Counted from the stretch's first letter, positions 1-9,794 are shown. The stretch: 64,000 bases of DNA from Daejeonella sp. H1SJ63 (GCF_029360775.1 NZ_JARKMZ010000002.1:1-64000); one strand, 5' to 3'. Numbers and translations: made by a program. The notes: generated from the sequence alone by a model not told the origin.

Positions 1-54
1 TCCCTAAACATCGTTTTTGAAAAAGATGATAAACAACTACTTTTAGCTGCTTAA
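1..54 (+). CDS. 3' end of an upstream gene, unidentified
   Basis: Frame 1 is open from the window edge to a TAA at 52-54 and gives 17 residues ending KQLLLAA. It lies 51 nt ahead of the next start codon on the same strand. The tail is too short for any family assignment. It could be chance, but the spacing suits a real gene end. Confidence 0.45.
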   Translation, partial: SLNIVFEKDDKQLLLAA

Positions 55-105
55 ACCGAACTCACGTTATATTAATAATTTTTAACCTTAATTAATCAGA
101 CATTT

Positions 106-1656
106 ATGTTTAGGCAATCACAAACATTTCTCGCAGGTCTTAGTCTCCTTCTGATATTTAATGCCTGCATTTCACAAAAGCCGCGTAGTTCTGTATCAGA
201 TTCCGGCCCTAAGGCACCTGCAGAATTTCGTGCAGCATGGGTAGCAACGGTCGCTAATATTGATTGGCCCAGTAAACCCGGACTCAGCACAGAGAAACAG
301 AAAGAAGAAGCAATTGCATTGCTGGATTTTTTGAAATTAAATAATTTCAATGCGGTGGTTTTCCAGGTGCGCCCGCAGGCAGATGCTATGTATAAAAGTG
401 ATCTTGAACCGTGGTCTTATTATTTGAATGCAGAGGTTGGAAAAGCGCCATCTCCATATTATGACCCCCTCGAATTTTGGGTAGAGGCTGCTCATGAACG
501 GGGTTTAGAGTTGCATGTATGGCTTAACCCATATAGATCACATCACAAAAGTGCCGGGCCGGTCAGCGAAAAGTCATTAGTCAAAACCAATCCGGGACTA
601 TCAGTTTATCTGAAAGAGGGATACTGGTGGATGGATCCTGCGAAAAAGGAAACTCAGGATCATACTACTGCTGTGGTAATGGATATTGTCAAGCGTTATG
701 ATATTGATGGAGTTCATTTTGACGATTACTTTTATCCTTATCCGTCTTATAATCACAATGAAGATTTTCCTGATGATGAAAGCTGGAAAGCTTATCAGGT
801 AAAGGGAGGTAAACTTTCACGCAGTGACTGGAGAAGAGAGAGTGTTAATAATTTGATTCAAAGACTGTACAAAGAGATTAAGGCAGAGAAGAAATATGTT
901 AAGTTCGGACTTAGTCCCTTTGGGATCTGGCGACCAGGGTTTCCTGAATCTATTGCGGGCTTTGATCAGCATGAACAGCTTTACGCAGATGCACGTCTTT
1001 GGCTGAATAAAGGTTGGATAGATTATTTTGCACCTCAACTGTACTGGGAAATCAATAAAATTCCGCAGAGCTTTCCGGTATTACTGGGATGGTGGGCTGG
1101 TGAAAATCTGAAAGAACGTCATCTATGGCCGGGTATTAGTGTTAATAAAGGCGGGGGTGATAAAAATAATGATGAGATCGTAAATGAAATAATGATCTCA
1201 CGTGGAATACTTCCGAAGAGCAAGGGTATTATTCACTGGAACATTTCACAGTTAGTTAAGAATCCGGGGCTTACAGGTGCAATTCTGAATGGTCCATACA
1301 AAAAACCTGCTCTTGTTCCTGCCAGTCCATGGCTTGATAATGTAGCACCTGAATCTCCGTTGGTCAGCATTCAGAATGATGCAGACAGGATAAAGCTGCT
1401 CCGGAATCCTGCTTCTGAGAGAGATATATTTCGCTGGGTAGTATATTACCAGTATGCAGACAGATGGGATTACCAGATTTTGAACAGCAAGGATAGTTCA
1501 TTCGAATTGGCTCTTCATTTGGAAGAGCCAATAACTACCGGTCAGCAGCCGGCTGGAACTGTACAGAAAACAGTACAATTAAAGCGGGTTCTGGTTTCAG
1601 GGGTAGATCGTACCGGGAATGAAAGTGCGAAAAAAGAGGTATACCCGATGAAATAA
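106..1656 (+). CDS. Glycosyl hydrolase-like 10 (DUF187) lipoprotein
   Basis: Predicted surface or periplasmic lipoprotein of the GHL10 family (PF02638), whose members are thought to cleave glycans such as peptidoglycan-type polymers. The N-terminus is a lipoprotein signal ending in a lipobox with Cys21 (FNAC). The TIM-barrel-like domain spans roughly residues 40-350. It opens with the family's EFRAAWVATVANIDWPS block and contains the acidic strand DIDGVHFDDYFYPYP (about 200-215). A C-terminal section from about residue 410 resembles a fibronectin-type module common in this family. The length of 516 aa is normal. A strong terminator follows, so it ends a transcript. The exact substrate cannot be read from sequence. 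Confidence 0.88.
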   Translation: MFRQSQTFLAGLSLLLIFNACISQKPRSSVSDSGPKAPAEFRAAWVATVANIDWPSKPGLSTEKQKEEAIALLDFLKLNNFNAVVFQVRPQADAMYKSDLEPWSYYLNAEVGKAPSPYYDPLEFWVEAAHERGLELHVWLNPYRSHHKSAGPVSEKSLVKTNPGLSVYLKEGYWWMDPAKKETQDHTTAVVMDIVKRYDIDGVHFDDYFYPYPSYNHNEDFPDDESWKAYQVKGGKLSRSDWRRESVNNLIQRLYKEIKAEKKYVKFGLSPFGIWRPGFPESIAGFDQHEQLYADARLWLNKGWIDYFAPQLYWEINKIPQSFPVLLGWWAGENLKERHLWPGISVNKGGGDKNNDEIVNEIMISRGILPKSKGIIHWNISQLVKNPGLTGAILNGPYKKPALVPASPWLDNVAPESPLVSIQNDADRIKLLRNPASERDIFRWVVYYQYADRWDYQILNSKDSSFELALHLEEPITTGQQPAGTVQKTVQLKRVLVSGVDRTGNESAKKEVYPMK

Positions 1657-1678
1657 AAGCCGGAATTTGCTGATAAAA

Positions 1679-1710
1679 AAAATCCGCAGAGCAGTCTGTG
1701 GATTTTTTTT
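1679..1710 (+). terminator. Rho-independent terminator after the GHL10 gene
   Basis: A 12-bp stem AAAATCCGCAGA/TCTGTGGATTTT (one G-T pair) with a GCAG loop runs into eight T residues, 23 nt after the stop codon. Confidence 0.9.
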
Positions 1711-1730
1711 ATGGAATTTTCAGATATGTT

Positions 1731-2474
1731 TTAAATTACTTTAGTGCGTTTTTGATAGGCCTGCACTCTTGTATCATTGGGTTTAATATCAGTAATTAAA
1801 TAATCAATGGAGTTGAGTCCGCAGACTTTCATTTTTTGAACAGAATTAAGTTTTTCACTGATGCACATAATTGCAGATATTGAGGAGCATTTGATCATTG
1901 CTTTTTTAACCTGAACAACTTCCCAGTCAGAATCGCTGATACCTTCTTTTACATTTATACCATTTGCACCTAGGAAGCAAATATCTACACGTAATTCAGA
2001 CAGTTCGCTTATTGCTTTAGAACCCATGCTGACCTGAGAACCCTTATTTAATTCACCTCCGATAAGAATTACAGTTAATAATTTCTTTTCAGCTAATTCA
2101 AGGGCTACCAGTGGGCTTATTGTAAAAAATGTTGCTTCCAGTGTATCAGGAATTAATCGTGCCATTTCAAGCATCGTGGTTCCGCCTCCTGTAAGAACTA
2201 TCATGCCCTCTGATATCAGGCTTATAGCTTTTTTGGCTATTTCTCTTTTTGATTCCTGAGCATAAATCTCAATTTCTTTAAATGGAGAATGGAATGATTT
2301 TGATAAAGCCCCGCCATGTACCTTCAGGATTTTTCCATTTTCAGCTAATTCATTCAGGTCCCGTCTTATGGTATCTTCAGAAACTTTCAACTGGAAACTG
2401 AGATCGGAAGATAGAACCTTGTTGTGTAAATTCAGTTGCTTTATTATGTATGCATGACGTTCTTTTTTTAACAT
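1731..2474 (-). CDS. DeoR/GlpR-type transcriptional regulator
   Basis: DeoR-family repressor. The N-terminal winged helix covers about residues 1-57 of this start (MLKKERHAYII..., with SEDTIRRDLNELAENG as recognition helix, followed by VHGGA). The C-terminal DeoRC sugar-phosphate-binding domain has GGTT and the GGxxN region (LIGGELNKGS). An ATG eight codons upstream (2498) is in frame, but homologues normally begin at MLKKER, so the inner start is preferred. No sugar-metabolism gene is adjacent, so the effector is unknown. The family usually senses phosphorylated sugars. Confidence 0.88.
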   Translation of the reverse strand: MLKKERHAYIIKQLNLHNKVLSSDLSFQLKVSEDTIRRDLNELAENGKILKVHGGALSKSFHSPFKEIEIYAQESKREIAKKAISLISEGMIVLTGGGTTMLEMARLIPDTLEATFFTISPLVALELAEKKLLTVILIGGELNKGSQVSMGSKAISELSELRVDICFLGANGINVKEGISDSDWEVVQVKKAMIKCSSISAIMCISEKLNSVQKMKVCGLNSIDYLITDIKPNDTRVQAYQKRTKVI

Positions 2475-2573
2475 CCCGCCAACAATTACATCCTTCATTC
2501 TAATTTATTACTTATGCCTGTTTTAAAGCATTAATATAGGTTTTAAATCTTAATTTAATGAAATATGAATTCA

Positions 2574-2620
2574 TTTAAAGTAAAAAATCTTTGCGTTCTG
2601 CAAAGATTTTTTACTTTAAA
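2574..2620 (-). terminator. Perfect 21-bp hairpin terminator
   Basis: TTTAAAGTAAAAAATCTTTGC and its exact complement are separated by a 5-nt loop. The stem ends in T-rich tracts on both strands. It sits 20 nt after the stop of the minus-strand barrel gene and could also stop transcription coming the other way. Confidence 0.85.
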
Positions 2621-2639
2621 CAGATTATTGTGCCGGATA

Positions 2640-3245
2640 TTAAAACAGCTTAAATCCTACACTTAAGTGAAACAGGTTTTGTTTCTGGTTGTATTTCTCA
2701 CTTTCGCTGATATTACTCATGCCTGCTTCATAGCGAAGATCCACGGTTAAATTGCCCAGATCTACTCCTCCACCGGCCTGAATACCCAGAGCCTGATTTT
2801 TATAATTGCCAAAATCAGATACCTGGCTGTATGCAGAAGGAAAGGTTGTTTTATCATCTATCTTAAATGAAATAACAGGTCCGGCCATAAAGCGAAGGTT
2901 TAATTTATCTACACCGATCTTTGTTCCAAGAAGCAGAGGAAGATCAAGCGTGGTAAATTTTACCTTGGCTTTTTGTTCAACAGTTTCAGCGGTAGTTTGA
3001 ATCATTGTGTATTCAGTGCCCTTGGTTCCAAGATACAATTCGGGTTGAAAATAGATGCCGGTAGCGCCTGCACGTGCAAAAATTCCGGCCTGATAGCCCA
3101 TAATATTGTTTTCATCAGTGAGGTTGTCTTTGGTTTTCAAAGAAGAATAGTTAACGCCTCCCTTAATTCCTAATGAAAATTTTTGTGCATATGCCGACAA
3201 ACCTGTGATTAGCAGCAGGCATCCGGCCATTAATAATTTTTTCAT
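2640..3245 (-). CDS. Outer-membrane beta-barrel protein (PorT/OMP_b-brl_2 type)
   Basis: Small outer-membrane barrel of 201 aa. A Sec signal peptide (about residues 1-20, ending AYAQ) is followed by KFSLGIKGGVNYSS, the usual first strand of the PF13568 family. Alternating amphipathic strands continue to the C-terminal LFHLSVGFKLF, which ends in an aromatic residue as expected for BAM recognition. These proteins are very common in Bacteroidota and mostly of unknown function. It is a single-gene transcript ending in the hairpin just downstream. Confidence 0.88.
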   Translation of the reverse strand: MKKLLMAGCLLLITGLSAYAQKFSLGIKGGVNYSSLKTKDNLTDENNIMGYQAGIFARAGATGIYFQPELYLGTKGTEYTMIQTTAETVEQKAKVKFTTLDLPLLLGTKIGVDKLNLRFMAGPVISFKIDDKTTFPSAYSQVSDFGNYKNQALGIQAGGGVDLGNLTVDLRYEAGMSNISESEKYNQKQNLFHLSVGFKLF

Positions 3246-3352
3246 GATCTTATGGTTTTGTGTAAATCTCAGTTTTATTAAGCAATTTTTATTCCAAAAT
3301 CCTTGAATTATTCATTAATACGAAATAGCTTGAAATTTGTCGGGATAAAATT

Positions 3353-3360
3353 TAATTTTG
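3353..3360 (+). promoter_or_regulatory. -7 box TAATTTTG before the CsbD-like gene
   Basis: This is an exact match to the Bacteroidota TAnnTTTG element, 14 nt before the ATG, so the leader would be about 8 nt. The nearest upstream TTTG (3336-3339) is closer than the usual -33 spacing. Confidence 0.5.
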
Positions 3361-3374
3361 TGCAAATTTGAACC

Positions 3375-3590
3375 ATGGCAGAGATCAGCATTAGCAATTC
3401 AGAGTGGGATCGTTTGAAGGTAAAAGTAAAACGTAAGTATAATCATCTTAATGATGAAGATCTTGCTTATCAGCAGGGTCAGGAGGAGGAGTTGATTACC
3501 CGTTTGATGGCAAGATTGAAGCGTAAAAGAGAGTATGTGGTTTTTACCCTGAAAAAGGGGATGCTTCATCTCGAAACTAACCGTCTCTGA
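3375..3590 (+). CDS. CsbD-like small stress protein
   Basis: A 71-aa soluble, highly charged protein. Residues 10-55 (WDRLKVKVKRKYNHLNDEDL..GQEEELITRLMARLKRKRE) match the CsbD-like pattern W-x-x-(I/L)K-x-K-(L/V)K-x-KY-x-x-L-x-(D/E)-D-L ... G-x-E-(D/E)-(E/D)-L, seen in bacterial general stress proteins of this size. The biochemical role of the family is unknown. The C-terminal TLKKGMLHLETNRL is not part of the usual motif. It stands alone between divergent and unrelated genes with its own -7 box. Confidence 0.7.
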   Translation: MAEISISNSEWDRLKVKVKRKYNHLNDEDLAYQQGQEEELITRLMARLKRKREYVVFTLKKGMLHLETNRL

Positions 3591-3684
3591 TTTAGCTGTT
3601 GTCTTTCATTAGACAGGCAGATTTTCATTTCTTCTTCATTAAAGCATAGCTTTTTCGTACTTTTAATTATCATAATTTTAAAGT

Positions 3685-5418
3685 ATGAATAATCCTTCCG
3701 GTTTAAAGCCCGTCAAGACTAAAATCAGAAAGGGAATTATAGTCGGGGCGGTACTGATTTCGATATTCTCTTTTTCATTTGTTGAAGACCTTTTTCAGGT
3801 TTCAAAGAACCTTGCAATATTCTCTGCAGTTTATAAGCAGCTTAGTATCAATTATGTAGATGAGGTGAACCCCTCTGAGGTGATGAAGACAGGTATAGAT
3901 GCGATGCTGGAAGAACTCGATCCCTATACCGAATACATTCCCGAATCTGATATTGAAGATTATAAGCTAAAGTATGTAAGCACTCAATACGGAGGGATTG
4001 GAGCCACAATTTCAAACAGAGGTGGTAAAGTTATTGTAGCTGAGCCTTATGAAGGCTTTTCTGCTCAAAAGGCAGATCTTCGCGCGGGAGATGAATTGCT
4101 CGCAATAAATGGCATTGAACTTAAAGGCAAAAATAATGAACAGGTAAGCTCAATGCTTAAAGGCTCGAAGGGCACTGCCGTTAAACTGCTGATTCAAAGA
4201 CCCGGGATTGCCAAACCAAAAGAAATCAATATTATCCGTGAAGAGATAAGGCAGGCTAATGTGCCATATTATGGTATGCTCGACAATAATGTAGGGTATA
4301 TCAAGCTGGATAAGTTTCTGGAAAATTCTGCAAAAGAAGTTAAGGATGCACTTTTTGAACTTAGAAAAAATAATCTTAACGGACTGGTCCTCGACCTTCG
4401 TTTTAATGGCGGGGGCATTTTGCAGGAAGCTGTAAAGATTGTAAATCTTTTTGTCGACAAAGACGTTACTGTGGTGATTCAAAAAGGCAGAAATAATGAA
4501 AAGACCCTTAGCTATAAAACCTTTAATAGTCCTGAAGAGCCTGATCTTCCCCTTGTAGTATTGGTTAATAATCGTTCAGCTTCAGCTTCTGAGATTGTTG
4601 CCGGTTCACTTCAGGATCTGGACAGAGCCGTAGTAATCGGACAACGAAGCTTCGGTAAGGGTTTGGTTCAGCAAACATTTAATTTGCCTTATAACAGTCT
4701 GGTAAAGGTTACTGTTGCAAAGTATTACACGCCATCAGGCCGCTGTATTCAGGCATTGGATTATACACATCGTGATTCAGACGGAATTGTTTTGAAAGTA
4801 GCTGATTCATTGATCACCGAATACAAAACCAAAACAGGAAGATCTGTATATGATGGTAGCGGAATTTACCCGGATATTTTTGTCAAACCCTTAAAATACA
4901 GTCTCATTACTCAGACGCTGGCATCCCAATATCACATATTTGATTTTGCTACTCAATACCGTATTGAACATGCAAGCATTCCTGATCCTAAAAACTTTAA
5001 GCTTTCTGATGCCGATTACGATAAGTTTATTGCCTTTCTTTCTAAACGCGATTATAATTACAATACCCGGACTGAACGCCTGTTGAATGATTTACGTGAT
5101 GAGGCCGATAAGGAAAATAAGTATACAGATATTAAGCAGGAGTTTGATGCCCTGAAGGCAAAAGTAACTTACAGTAAAAAGAATGATCTTATTTTGTTTA
5201 AAGAAGAAATCAGTAAGGTTCTTGAAGGTGAGATCGTTTCACGTTATTATTTCGGGAAAGGGAGGCTAAAGCAAAATTTCAAATATGATAATGAGCTGAG
5301 TGAATCACTGAAAGTTATTTCCAATAAATCTGTTCTCGCATCTATCCTTAGCGGAGAAGGAACTTATAAATCTATAGGTAAACCTGGTGAGGATTATTCA
5401 GCCAGTGTCGGAAAATAA
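3685..5418 (+). CDS. S41 family C-terminal processing protease
   Basis: Periplasmic tail-specific serine protease anchored by one N-terminal membrane segment (about 17-34). A PDZ domain lies at about 95-175 (QYGGIGATI...GDELLAINGIEL). The S41 core at about 195-360 has NGGG (241-244), the nucleophile region SASASE (298-303) and the general-base Lys325 in RSFGKGLVQQ. The C-terminal 200 residues extend beyond CtpA of Proteobacteria, as is usual in Bacteroidota (577 aa). The family trims C-termini of exported proteins. Its neighbours do not suggest a dedicated substrate. Confidence 0.93.
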   Translation: MNNPSGLKPVKTKIRKGIIVGAVLISIFSFSFVEDLFQVSKNLAIFSAVYKQLSINYVDEVNPSEVMKTGIDAMLEELDPYTEYIPESDIEDYKLKYVSTQYGGIGATISNRGGKVIVAEPYEGFSAQKADLRAGDELLAINGIELKGKNNEQVSSMLKGSKGTAVKLLIQRPGIAKPKEINIIREEIRQANVPYYGMLDNNVGYIKLDKFLENSAKEVKDALFELRKNNLNGLVLDLRFNGGGILQEAVKIVNLFVDKDVTVVIQKGRNNEKTLSYKTFNSPEEPDLPLVVLVNNRSASASEIVAGSLQDLDRAVVIGQRSFGKGLVQQTFNLPYNSLVKVTVAKYYTPSGRCIQALDYTHRDSDGIVLKVADSLITEYKTKTGRSVYDGSGIYPDIFVKPLKYSLITQTLASQYHIFDFATQYRIEHASIPDPKNFKLSDADYDKFIAFLSKRDYNYNTRTERLLNDLRDEADKENKYTDIKQEFDALKAKVTYSKKNDLILFKEEISKVLEGEIVSRYYFGKGRLKQNFKYDNELSESLKVISNKSVLASILSGEGTYKSIGKPGEDYSASVGK

Positions 5419-5465
5419 TATCTGCTACCGGTTGCCAGTTAACAGATAACAGACAACAGATACCG

Positions 5466-7604
5466 CTACTGCCTGGAAGTCAGTCCCATATTATAAAGCA
5501 TAAATGCCCATTTATCTGCCTGTTCCTCAATGATTTTAGCTGTAGGTTTTCCTGCACCATGGCCCGCATTAGTTTCAATTCTGATCAATGCCGGACTACT
5601 GCCCGTATGATATTCCTGTAATCTTGCTGCAAATTTGAAAGAATGTGCGGGAACCACACGATCATCATGGTCTGCAGTAGTGATCATTGTTGCAGGATAA
5701 GATACTCCGGGTTTTAATGCGTGATAAGGGGAGTATTTAAGCAGGTATTCGAACATCTCTTTCGACTCTTCTGCCGTTCCGTAATCAAAGGCCCATCCTG
5801 CTCCGGCTGTAAATTTATTGTATCTGAGCATGTCCAGAACACCAACTGCCGGAAGTGCCACTTTAAAAAGTTCCGGTCTCTGGCTCATTACCGCAGCAAC
5901 CAGTAGCCCTCCGTTTGATCCTCCTGAAATGGCCAGATAGTCTTTGGAGGTATATTTATTGCTGATCAGATATTCGGCAGCAGCAATGAAATCGTCAAAT
6001 ACATTTTGCTTATTCATTTTTGTCCCTGCAATATGCCATTTCTCACCGTATTCTCCTCCGCCACGCAGGTTGGGTACAGCATAAATTCCGCCCTGCTCCA
6101 GTAATACTATGTTTGATGTGCTGAATACAGGACTAAGGCTGACACTGAATCCGCCATAGCCATATAAAAGCGTCGGATTTTTGCCGTTCAGCTCTATACC
6201 TTTTTTATAAGTGATGATCATAGGTACTTTGGTTCCGTCTTTTGAGGTATAGAAAATCTGCTTTGACTCAAACCGTGACGGATCAAATTCAACACCTGCT
6301 TTTTTGTACTCTACAGACTGACCACTTGCAATAATGTATCTGTAAATTGTTGGAGGGTAGATATATGAAGTAAAAGTATAGTATAATTCTTTTTCAGTCT
6401 TTTTTGCATTAAATCCACTTGCCGAGCCAATACCCGGCAGAGTAACAGTTCGCTCAAGATTCCCTTCCATATCATATTGCATCACCATGGAAGTTGCATC
6501 TTTCAGATAATCAGCAAATATTCTGCCCCCTCCGGTGCCTGCAGTAAGTACGTTTTCAGTTTCCGGAATCAGATCTTTCCAGTTTTCGGGTGCCGGGTTT
6601 GAGGCATCAACCGTAACTATCTTATAATTTGGGGCATTCAGATTGGTATGGATATAAAGTTTATTGTCTTCACTGGCAATTACGGTGTGATCAGCCTTAA
6701 AATTGTTTACTACTTTTACAATTGGGCTTCCAGTTTTGGAAAGATCCTGAATATAAAGTTCATTTCCGGTGGTTGATTCTGCCGCAGTAATAACCAGAAA
6801 TCGCTGATCTTCTGTTAAATCTGCACCAATGTATCTTCGTTTGTTTTCCTCGCCGCCAAAGATCAGTTTATCGTCTTTTTGTTGGGTTCCGATCTTGTGG
6901 AAGTATAATTTATGATGCTGGGTAAGACCGGAAAGCTGACTGCCCTCTTTTGGTTTATCATAACTGCTGTAATAAAAGCCTTCATTTCCTTTCCAGGCTA
7001 ATCCCGAAAATTTAACATCAATAAGTGTATCGCCTACGATTGAACGATCGGCGGTTTTAATTACGAGCACTTTTCTCCAATCAGAACCACCCTCAGATAT
7101 CTGATAGGCAGCCATACTTCCATCTTTCGTAAATTCAATCCCTGCAAGAGAGGTGGTGCCATCCTTCGAAAAGGTATTCGGGTTAAGAAACATCTCCGTT
7201 TTGCCTTTATCTTTTTGCCTGTAGAGTACATACTGATTTTGCAATCCGTCATTTTTATAGAAATAGGTATAGGCTCCCTCTTTAAAAGGCGCAGTATATT
7301 TCTCGTAGTTCCATAATTTTTCCAGCCGGGTTTTTATTGCTGTTCTGAATGGTATTCCAGACAGAAAATTCTGAGTGACTTTATTTTCAGCTTCTACCCA
7401 TGCTTTTGTTTCAGATGAACGATCGTCTTCAAGCCAGCGATAAGGATCTTTAACAGTAGTTCCAAAATAGATGTCGGCAACTTCAATTTTATTGGTTTTG
7501 GGGTATCTCATCGAATTTGTGTTTGGGCTTGTATGTTGGGCTATTCCGAAAAAAGGACATGCCAACAGGCTTGCTGCAATGATAAGTTTTTGAATCGGAT
7601 ACAT
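5466..7604 (-). CDS. Prolyl oligopeptidase (S9A), exported
   Basis: A 712-aa serine peptidase that cuts short peptides after proline. A Sec signal occupies about residues 1-22. The family signature DPYRWLEDDRS is near residue 57. A seven-bladed propeller fills the middle and the alpha/beta-hydrolase domain begins near residue 440. The nucleophile is Ser563 in GGSNGG, the acid lies in TADHDDRVVPAHS, and the histidine is in NAGHGAGKP, so the triad is complete. The gene converges with the S41 protease gene across a 47-nt gap. No operon partner is visible. Confidence 0.94.
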   Translation of the reverse strand: MYPIQKLIIAASLLACPFFGIAQHTSPNTNSMRYPKTNKIEVADIYFGTTVKDPYRWLEDDRSSETKAWVEAENKVTQNFLSGIPFRTAIKTRLEKLWNYEKYTAPFKEGAYTYFYKNDGLQNQYVLYRQKDKGKTEMFLNPNTFSKDGTTSLAGIEFTKDGSMAAYQISEGGSDWRKVLVIKTADRSIVGDTLIDVKFSGLAWKGNEGFYYSSYDKPKEGSQLSGLTQHHKLYFHKIGTQQKDDKLIFGGEENKRRYIGADLTEDQRFLVITAAESTTGNELYIQDLSKTGSPIVKVVNNFKADHTVIASEDNKLYIHTNLNAPNYKIVTVDASNPAPENWKDLIPETENVLTAGTGGGRIFADYLKDATSMVMQYDMEGNLERTVTLPGIGSASGFNAKKTEKELYYTFTSYIYPPTIYRYIIASGQSVEYKKAGVEFDPSRFESKQIFYTSKDGTKVPMIITYKKGIELNGKNPTLLYGYGGFSVSLSPVFSTSNIVLLEQGGIYAVPNLRGGGEYGEKWHIAGTKMNKQNVFDDFIAAAEYLISNKYTSKDYLAISGGSNGGLLVAAVMSQRPELFKVALPAVGVLDMLRYNKFTAGAGWAFDYGTAEESKEMFEYLLKYSPYHALKPGVSYPATMITTADHDDRVVPAHSFKFAARLQEYHTGSSPALIRIETNAGHGAGKPTAKIIEEQADKWAFMLYNMGLTSRQ

Positions 7605-7724
7605 AATATTGGGGGTAGCTTGGGTGCAAAAATAAAAGAAGAAGATTTATTTTCTATCAGATACAAGTCAATTGTTTTTTAGTTTACAGGCTGAATGACC
7701 GCCGGCCTGAATCTAAAATTTATG

Positions 7725-7732
7725 TACTTTTG
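7725..7732 (+). promoter_or_regulatory. -7 box TACTTTTG immediately before the LpxH-like gene
   Basis: An exact TAnnTTTG match ends 5 nt before the ATG at 7738. If it is used, transcription would begin at or within a few nt of the start codon, giving a leaderless or nearly leaderless mRNA. Confidence 0.5.
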
Positions 7733-7737
7733 AGACC

Positions 7738-8490
7738 ATGTCAGCAGGTAAAATATTTTTTGCTTCCGATTTTCATTTCGGAGTTCCAGATTATCAATCC
7801 AGCCGTGAGCGTGAAGACCGGGTAGTGAGATGGTTGGATCAGATTAAATCTGAAGCTGCTGAGATCTACTTTTTAGGTGATGTGTTTGATTTCTGGTTTG
7901 AGTATGGGGCGGTAATCCCCAAAGGGTTTATCCGCTTTCAGGGAAAACTTGCAGAGCTGGTGGATTCAGGAATTAAGATCACTTTTTTCAAGGGCAACCA
8001 TGATATGTGGATGTTCGATTATTTCAAAAAGGAATTGGGCATTGAAATAATTTCTGATGAACTGATTCTGGAGAGGGGAGGCAAGAAATTTTATCTGCAT
8101 CATGGCGATGGATTAGGTCCGGGAGATTCTAAATATAAACTACTGAAGAAAATATTTCGCAGCGACTTTTGTCAATGGCTTTTTGCACGTATTCATCCCA
8201 ATCTGGGTATAGGTATCGCTAGTAAATGGTCAATGAGCAGCAGGCTTCAGAATAATAAAAAGGAAGAGTTTAGGGATATCTCTGATGAGTGGCTGGTCAG
8301 TTATTCAGAAGATTTGCTGCAAAGGGAGTATTATGATTATTTAATATTCGGTCACAGACATCTTCCGCTTGATATTCAGCTGGGACGAAGCCGCTACATT
8401 AATCTTGGAGAGTGGATCAATTTCAATTCTTATGCGGTGTTTGATGGCGTGAATATGGAGTTGAAGTATTTTGAAAACTCTCAGCATTAA
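7738..8490 (+). CDS. lpxH: UDP-2,3-diacylglucosamine diphosphatase (LpxH-like)
   Basis: Calcineurin-like metallophosphoesterase of 250 aa, expected to hydrolyse UDP-2,3-diacylglucosamine to lipid X in lipid A synthesis at the inner face of the cytoplasmic membrane. All metal motifs are visible: D11-x-H13, GDVFDFW (47-53), GNHD (86-89), HHGDG (121-125) and GHRH (205-208). The length is typical of the LpxH group. It stands alone between divergent prolyl oligopeptidase and prfA. A second, more distant homologue lies at 23680-24537, so which one serves lipid A is not certain. Confidence 0.85.
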   Translation: MSAGKIFFASDFHFGVPDYQSSREREDRVVRWLDQIKSEAAEIYFLGDVFDFWFEYGAVIPKGFIRFQGKLAELVDSGIKITFFKGNHDMWMFDYFKKELGIEIISDELILERGGKKFYLHHGDGLGPGDSKYKLLKKIFRSDFCQWLFARIHPNLGIGIASKWSMSSRLQNNKKEEFRDISDEWLVSYSEDLLQREYYDYLIFGHRHLPLDIQLGRSRYINLGEWINFNSYAVFDGVNMELKYFENSQH

Positions 8491-8553
8491 TAACTGGCTA
8501 ATGTTATTCTCTTAGGCATTAGCTCATTCCATAATTATTATCCAAAAAAGGCG

Positions 8554-8561
8554 TATTTTTG
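8554..8561 (+). promoter_or_regulatory. -7 box TATTTTTG upstream of prfA
   Basis: An exact TAnnTTTG match 59 nt before the prfA start codon. No clear -33 TTTG is present. Confidence 0.45.
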
Positions 8562-8620
8562 CATCCTTGATTTTAAAATCCTTTTTCAGAGGCTTTTAAT
8601 CGAGGTTTTGAAAGAAAATT

Positions 8621-9694
8621 ATGTTAGACAAATTAGAATTAATAAAAGAGCGCTGGCAGGAAGTTGAGCGGGAGCTGAGTAATCCGGCTACCATGAGTGA
8701 TATGAAGCGTTTTGCCCAGTTAAACAAAGAATACAAAGACCTTACAAAGATTGTAGATGAATACAAGATCTACAGCAATGTAATCAGTAATATTGAAGCG
8801 AATAAGGAAATTCTTGCCAATGAGAAGGATGATGAGCTGCGTGAAATGGCGAAGATGGACCTGGATGAATTGCTTCCACGTCAGCAGGAGCTTGAAGAAA
8901 AGATCAGAATAATGCTGATTCCGCAGGATCCGGATGACAGTAAGAACGCAATTGTTGAGATCCGTGGTGGAACCGGTGGAGACGAGGCTGCACTTTTTGC
9001 CGGAGATTTATACCGTATGTATACCCGTTTCTGTGAGCGTAAAGGCTGGAAGATGGAGGTTGTAGATGTAACTGAAGGTACTGCGGGTGGATATAAAGAA
9101 GTTATTTTCAATGTAAATGGTGAAGATGCTTATGGTCAGTTGAAATATGAATCGGGTGTTCACCGTGTACAGCGTGTTCCTGATACCGAAACTGCCGGCA
9201 GGGTACATACTTCTGCGGCTTCTGTGGTGGTTTTGCCGGAGGCGGATGAGTTTGATGTACAGGTCAATATGAATGATGTAAGAAAGGATCTGTTTTGTTC
9301 TTCAGGGCCGGGCGGGCAGTCGGTAAATACAACGTATTCAGCAGTTCGTTTAACGCATATACCTACCGGAATTGTAGCGCAATGCCAGGATCAGAAGTCA
9401 CAGTTAAAGAACTTTGATAAGGCTTTTGCGGTTTTGCGTAGCAGGATTTATGAGATGGAGCATGCTAAAATGCTGGAGGAGACTTCTAAAAAGCGTAAAA
9501 CAATGGTTGCAACCGGCGACCGATCGGCTAAGATCCGGACCTATAATTATCCGCAGGGAAGGGTAACTGAGCACCGTATCGGACTGACAATTTACAATCT
9601 TCCGAATGTTATGAATGGAGATATTCAGGAAATTATTGATCAGTTACAGCTTGCAGAGAACGCTGAAAAGATGAAAGAGGGTTCATTTGCCTGA
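8621..9694 (+). CDS. prfA: Peptide chain release factor 1
   Basis: Class I release factor that reads UAA/UAG and triggers peptide release on the ribosome. The catalytic GGQ is at residues 231-233. The RF1-type PxT tripeptide is P187-D188-T189 within [14 protein letters not shown], followed by HTSA as in RF1; RF2 carries SPF there instead. The length of 357 aa is typical. The N-terminal coiled-coil domain (about 1-110) is present. The preceding gene is on the same strand, but a -7 box in the 130-nt gap suggests its own promoter. Confidence 0.97.
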   Translation: MLDKLELIKERWQEVERELSNPATMSDMKRFAQLNKEYKDLTKIVDEYKIYSNVISNIEANKEILANEKDDELREMAKMDLDELLPRQQELEEKIRIMLIPQDPDDSKNAIVEIRGGTGGDEAALFAGDLYRMYTRFCERKGWKMEVVDVTEGTAGGYKEVIFNVNGEDAYGQLKYESGVHRVQRVPDTETAGRVHTSAASVVVLPEADEFDVQVNMNDVRKDLFCSSGPGGQSVNTTYSAVRLTHIPTGIVAQCQDQKSQLKNFDKAFAVLRSRIYEMEHAKMLEETSKKRKTMVATGDRSAKIRTYNYPQGRVTEHRIGLTIYNLPNVMNGDIQEIIDQLQLAENAEKMKEGSFA

Positions 9695-9794
9695 TAGATT
9701 CTGGTGTAATCGGGTCTTAATTTCAATCAGATTTGAATGTTTTTTATTGAAAATAAGCAACTTACACTAATATTGAAAATTAAGAATTTTATTA

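Noticed and set aside
8621-9694. Release factor 2 instead of 1
   Set aside because: The P-D-T tripeptide in VPDTETAGR and the absence of a programmed frameshift mark RF1.
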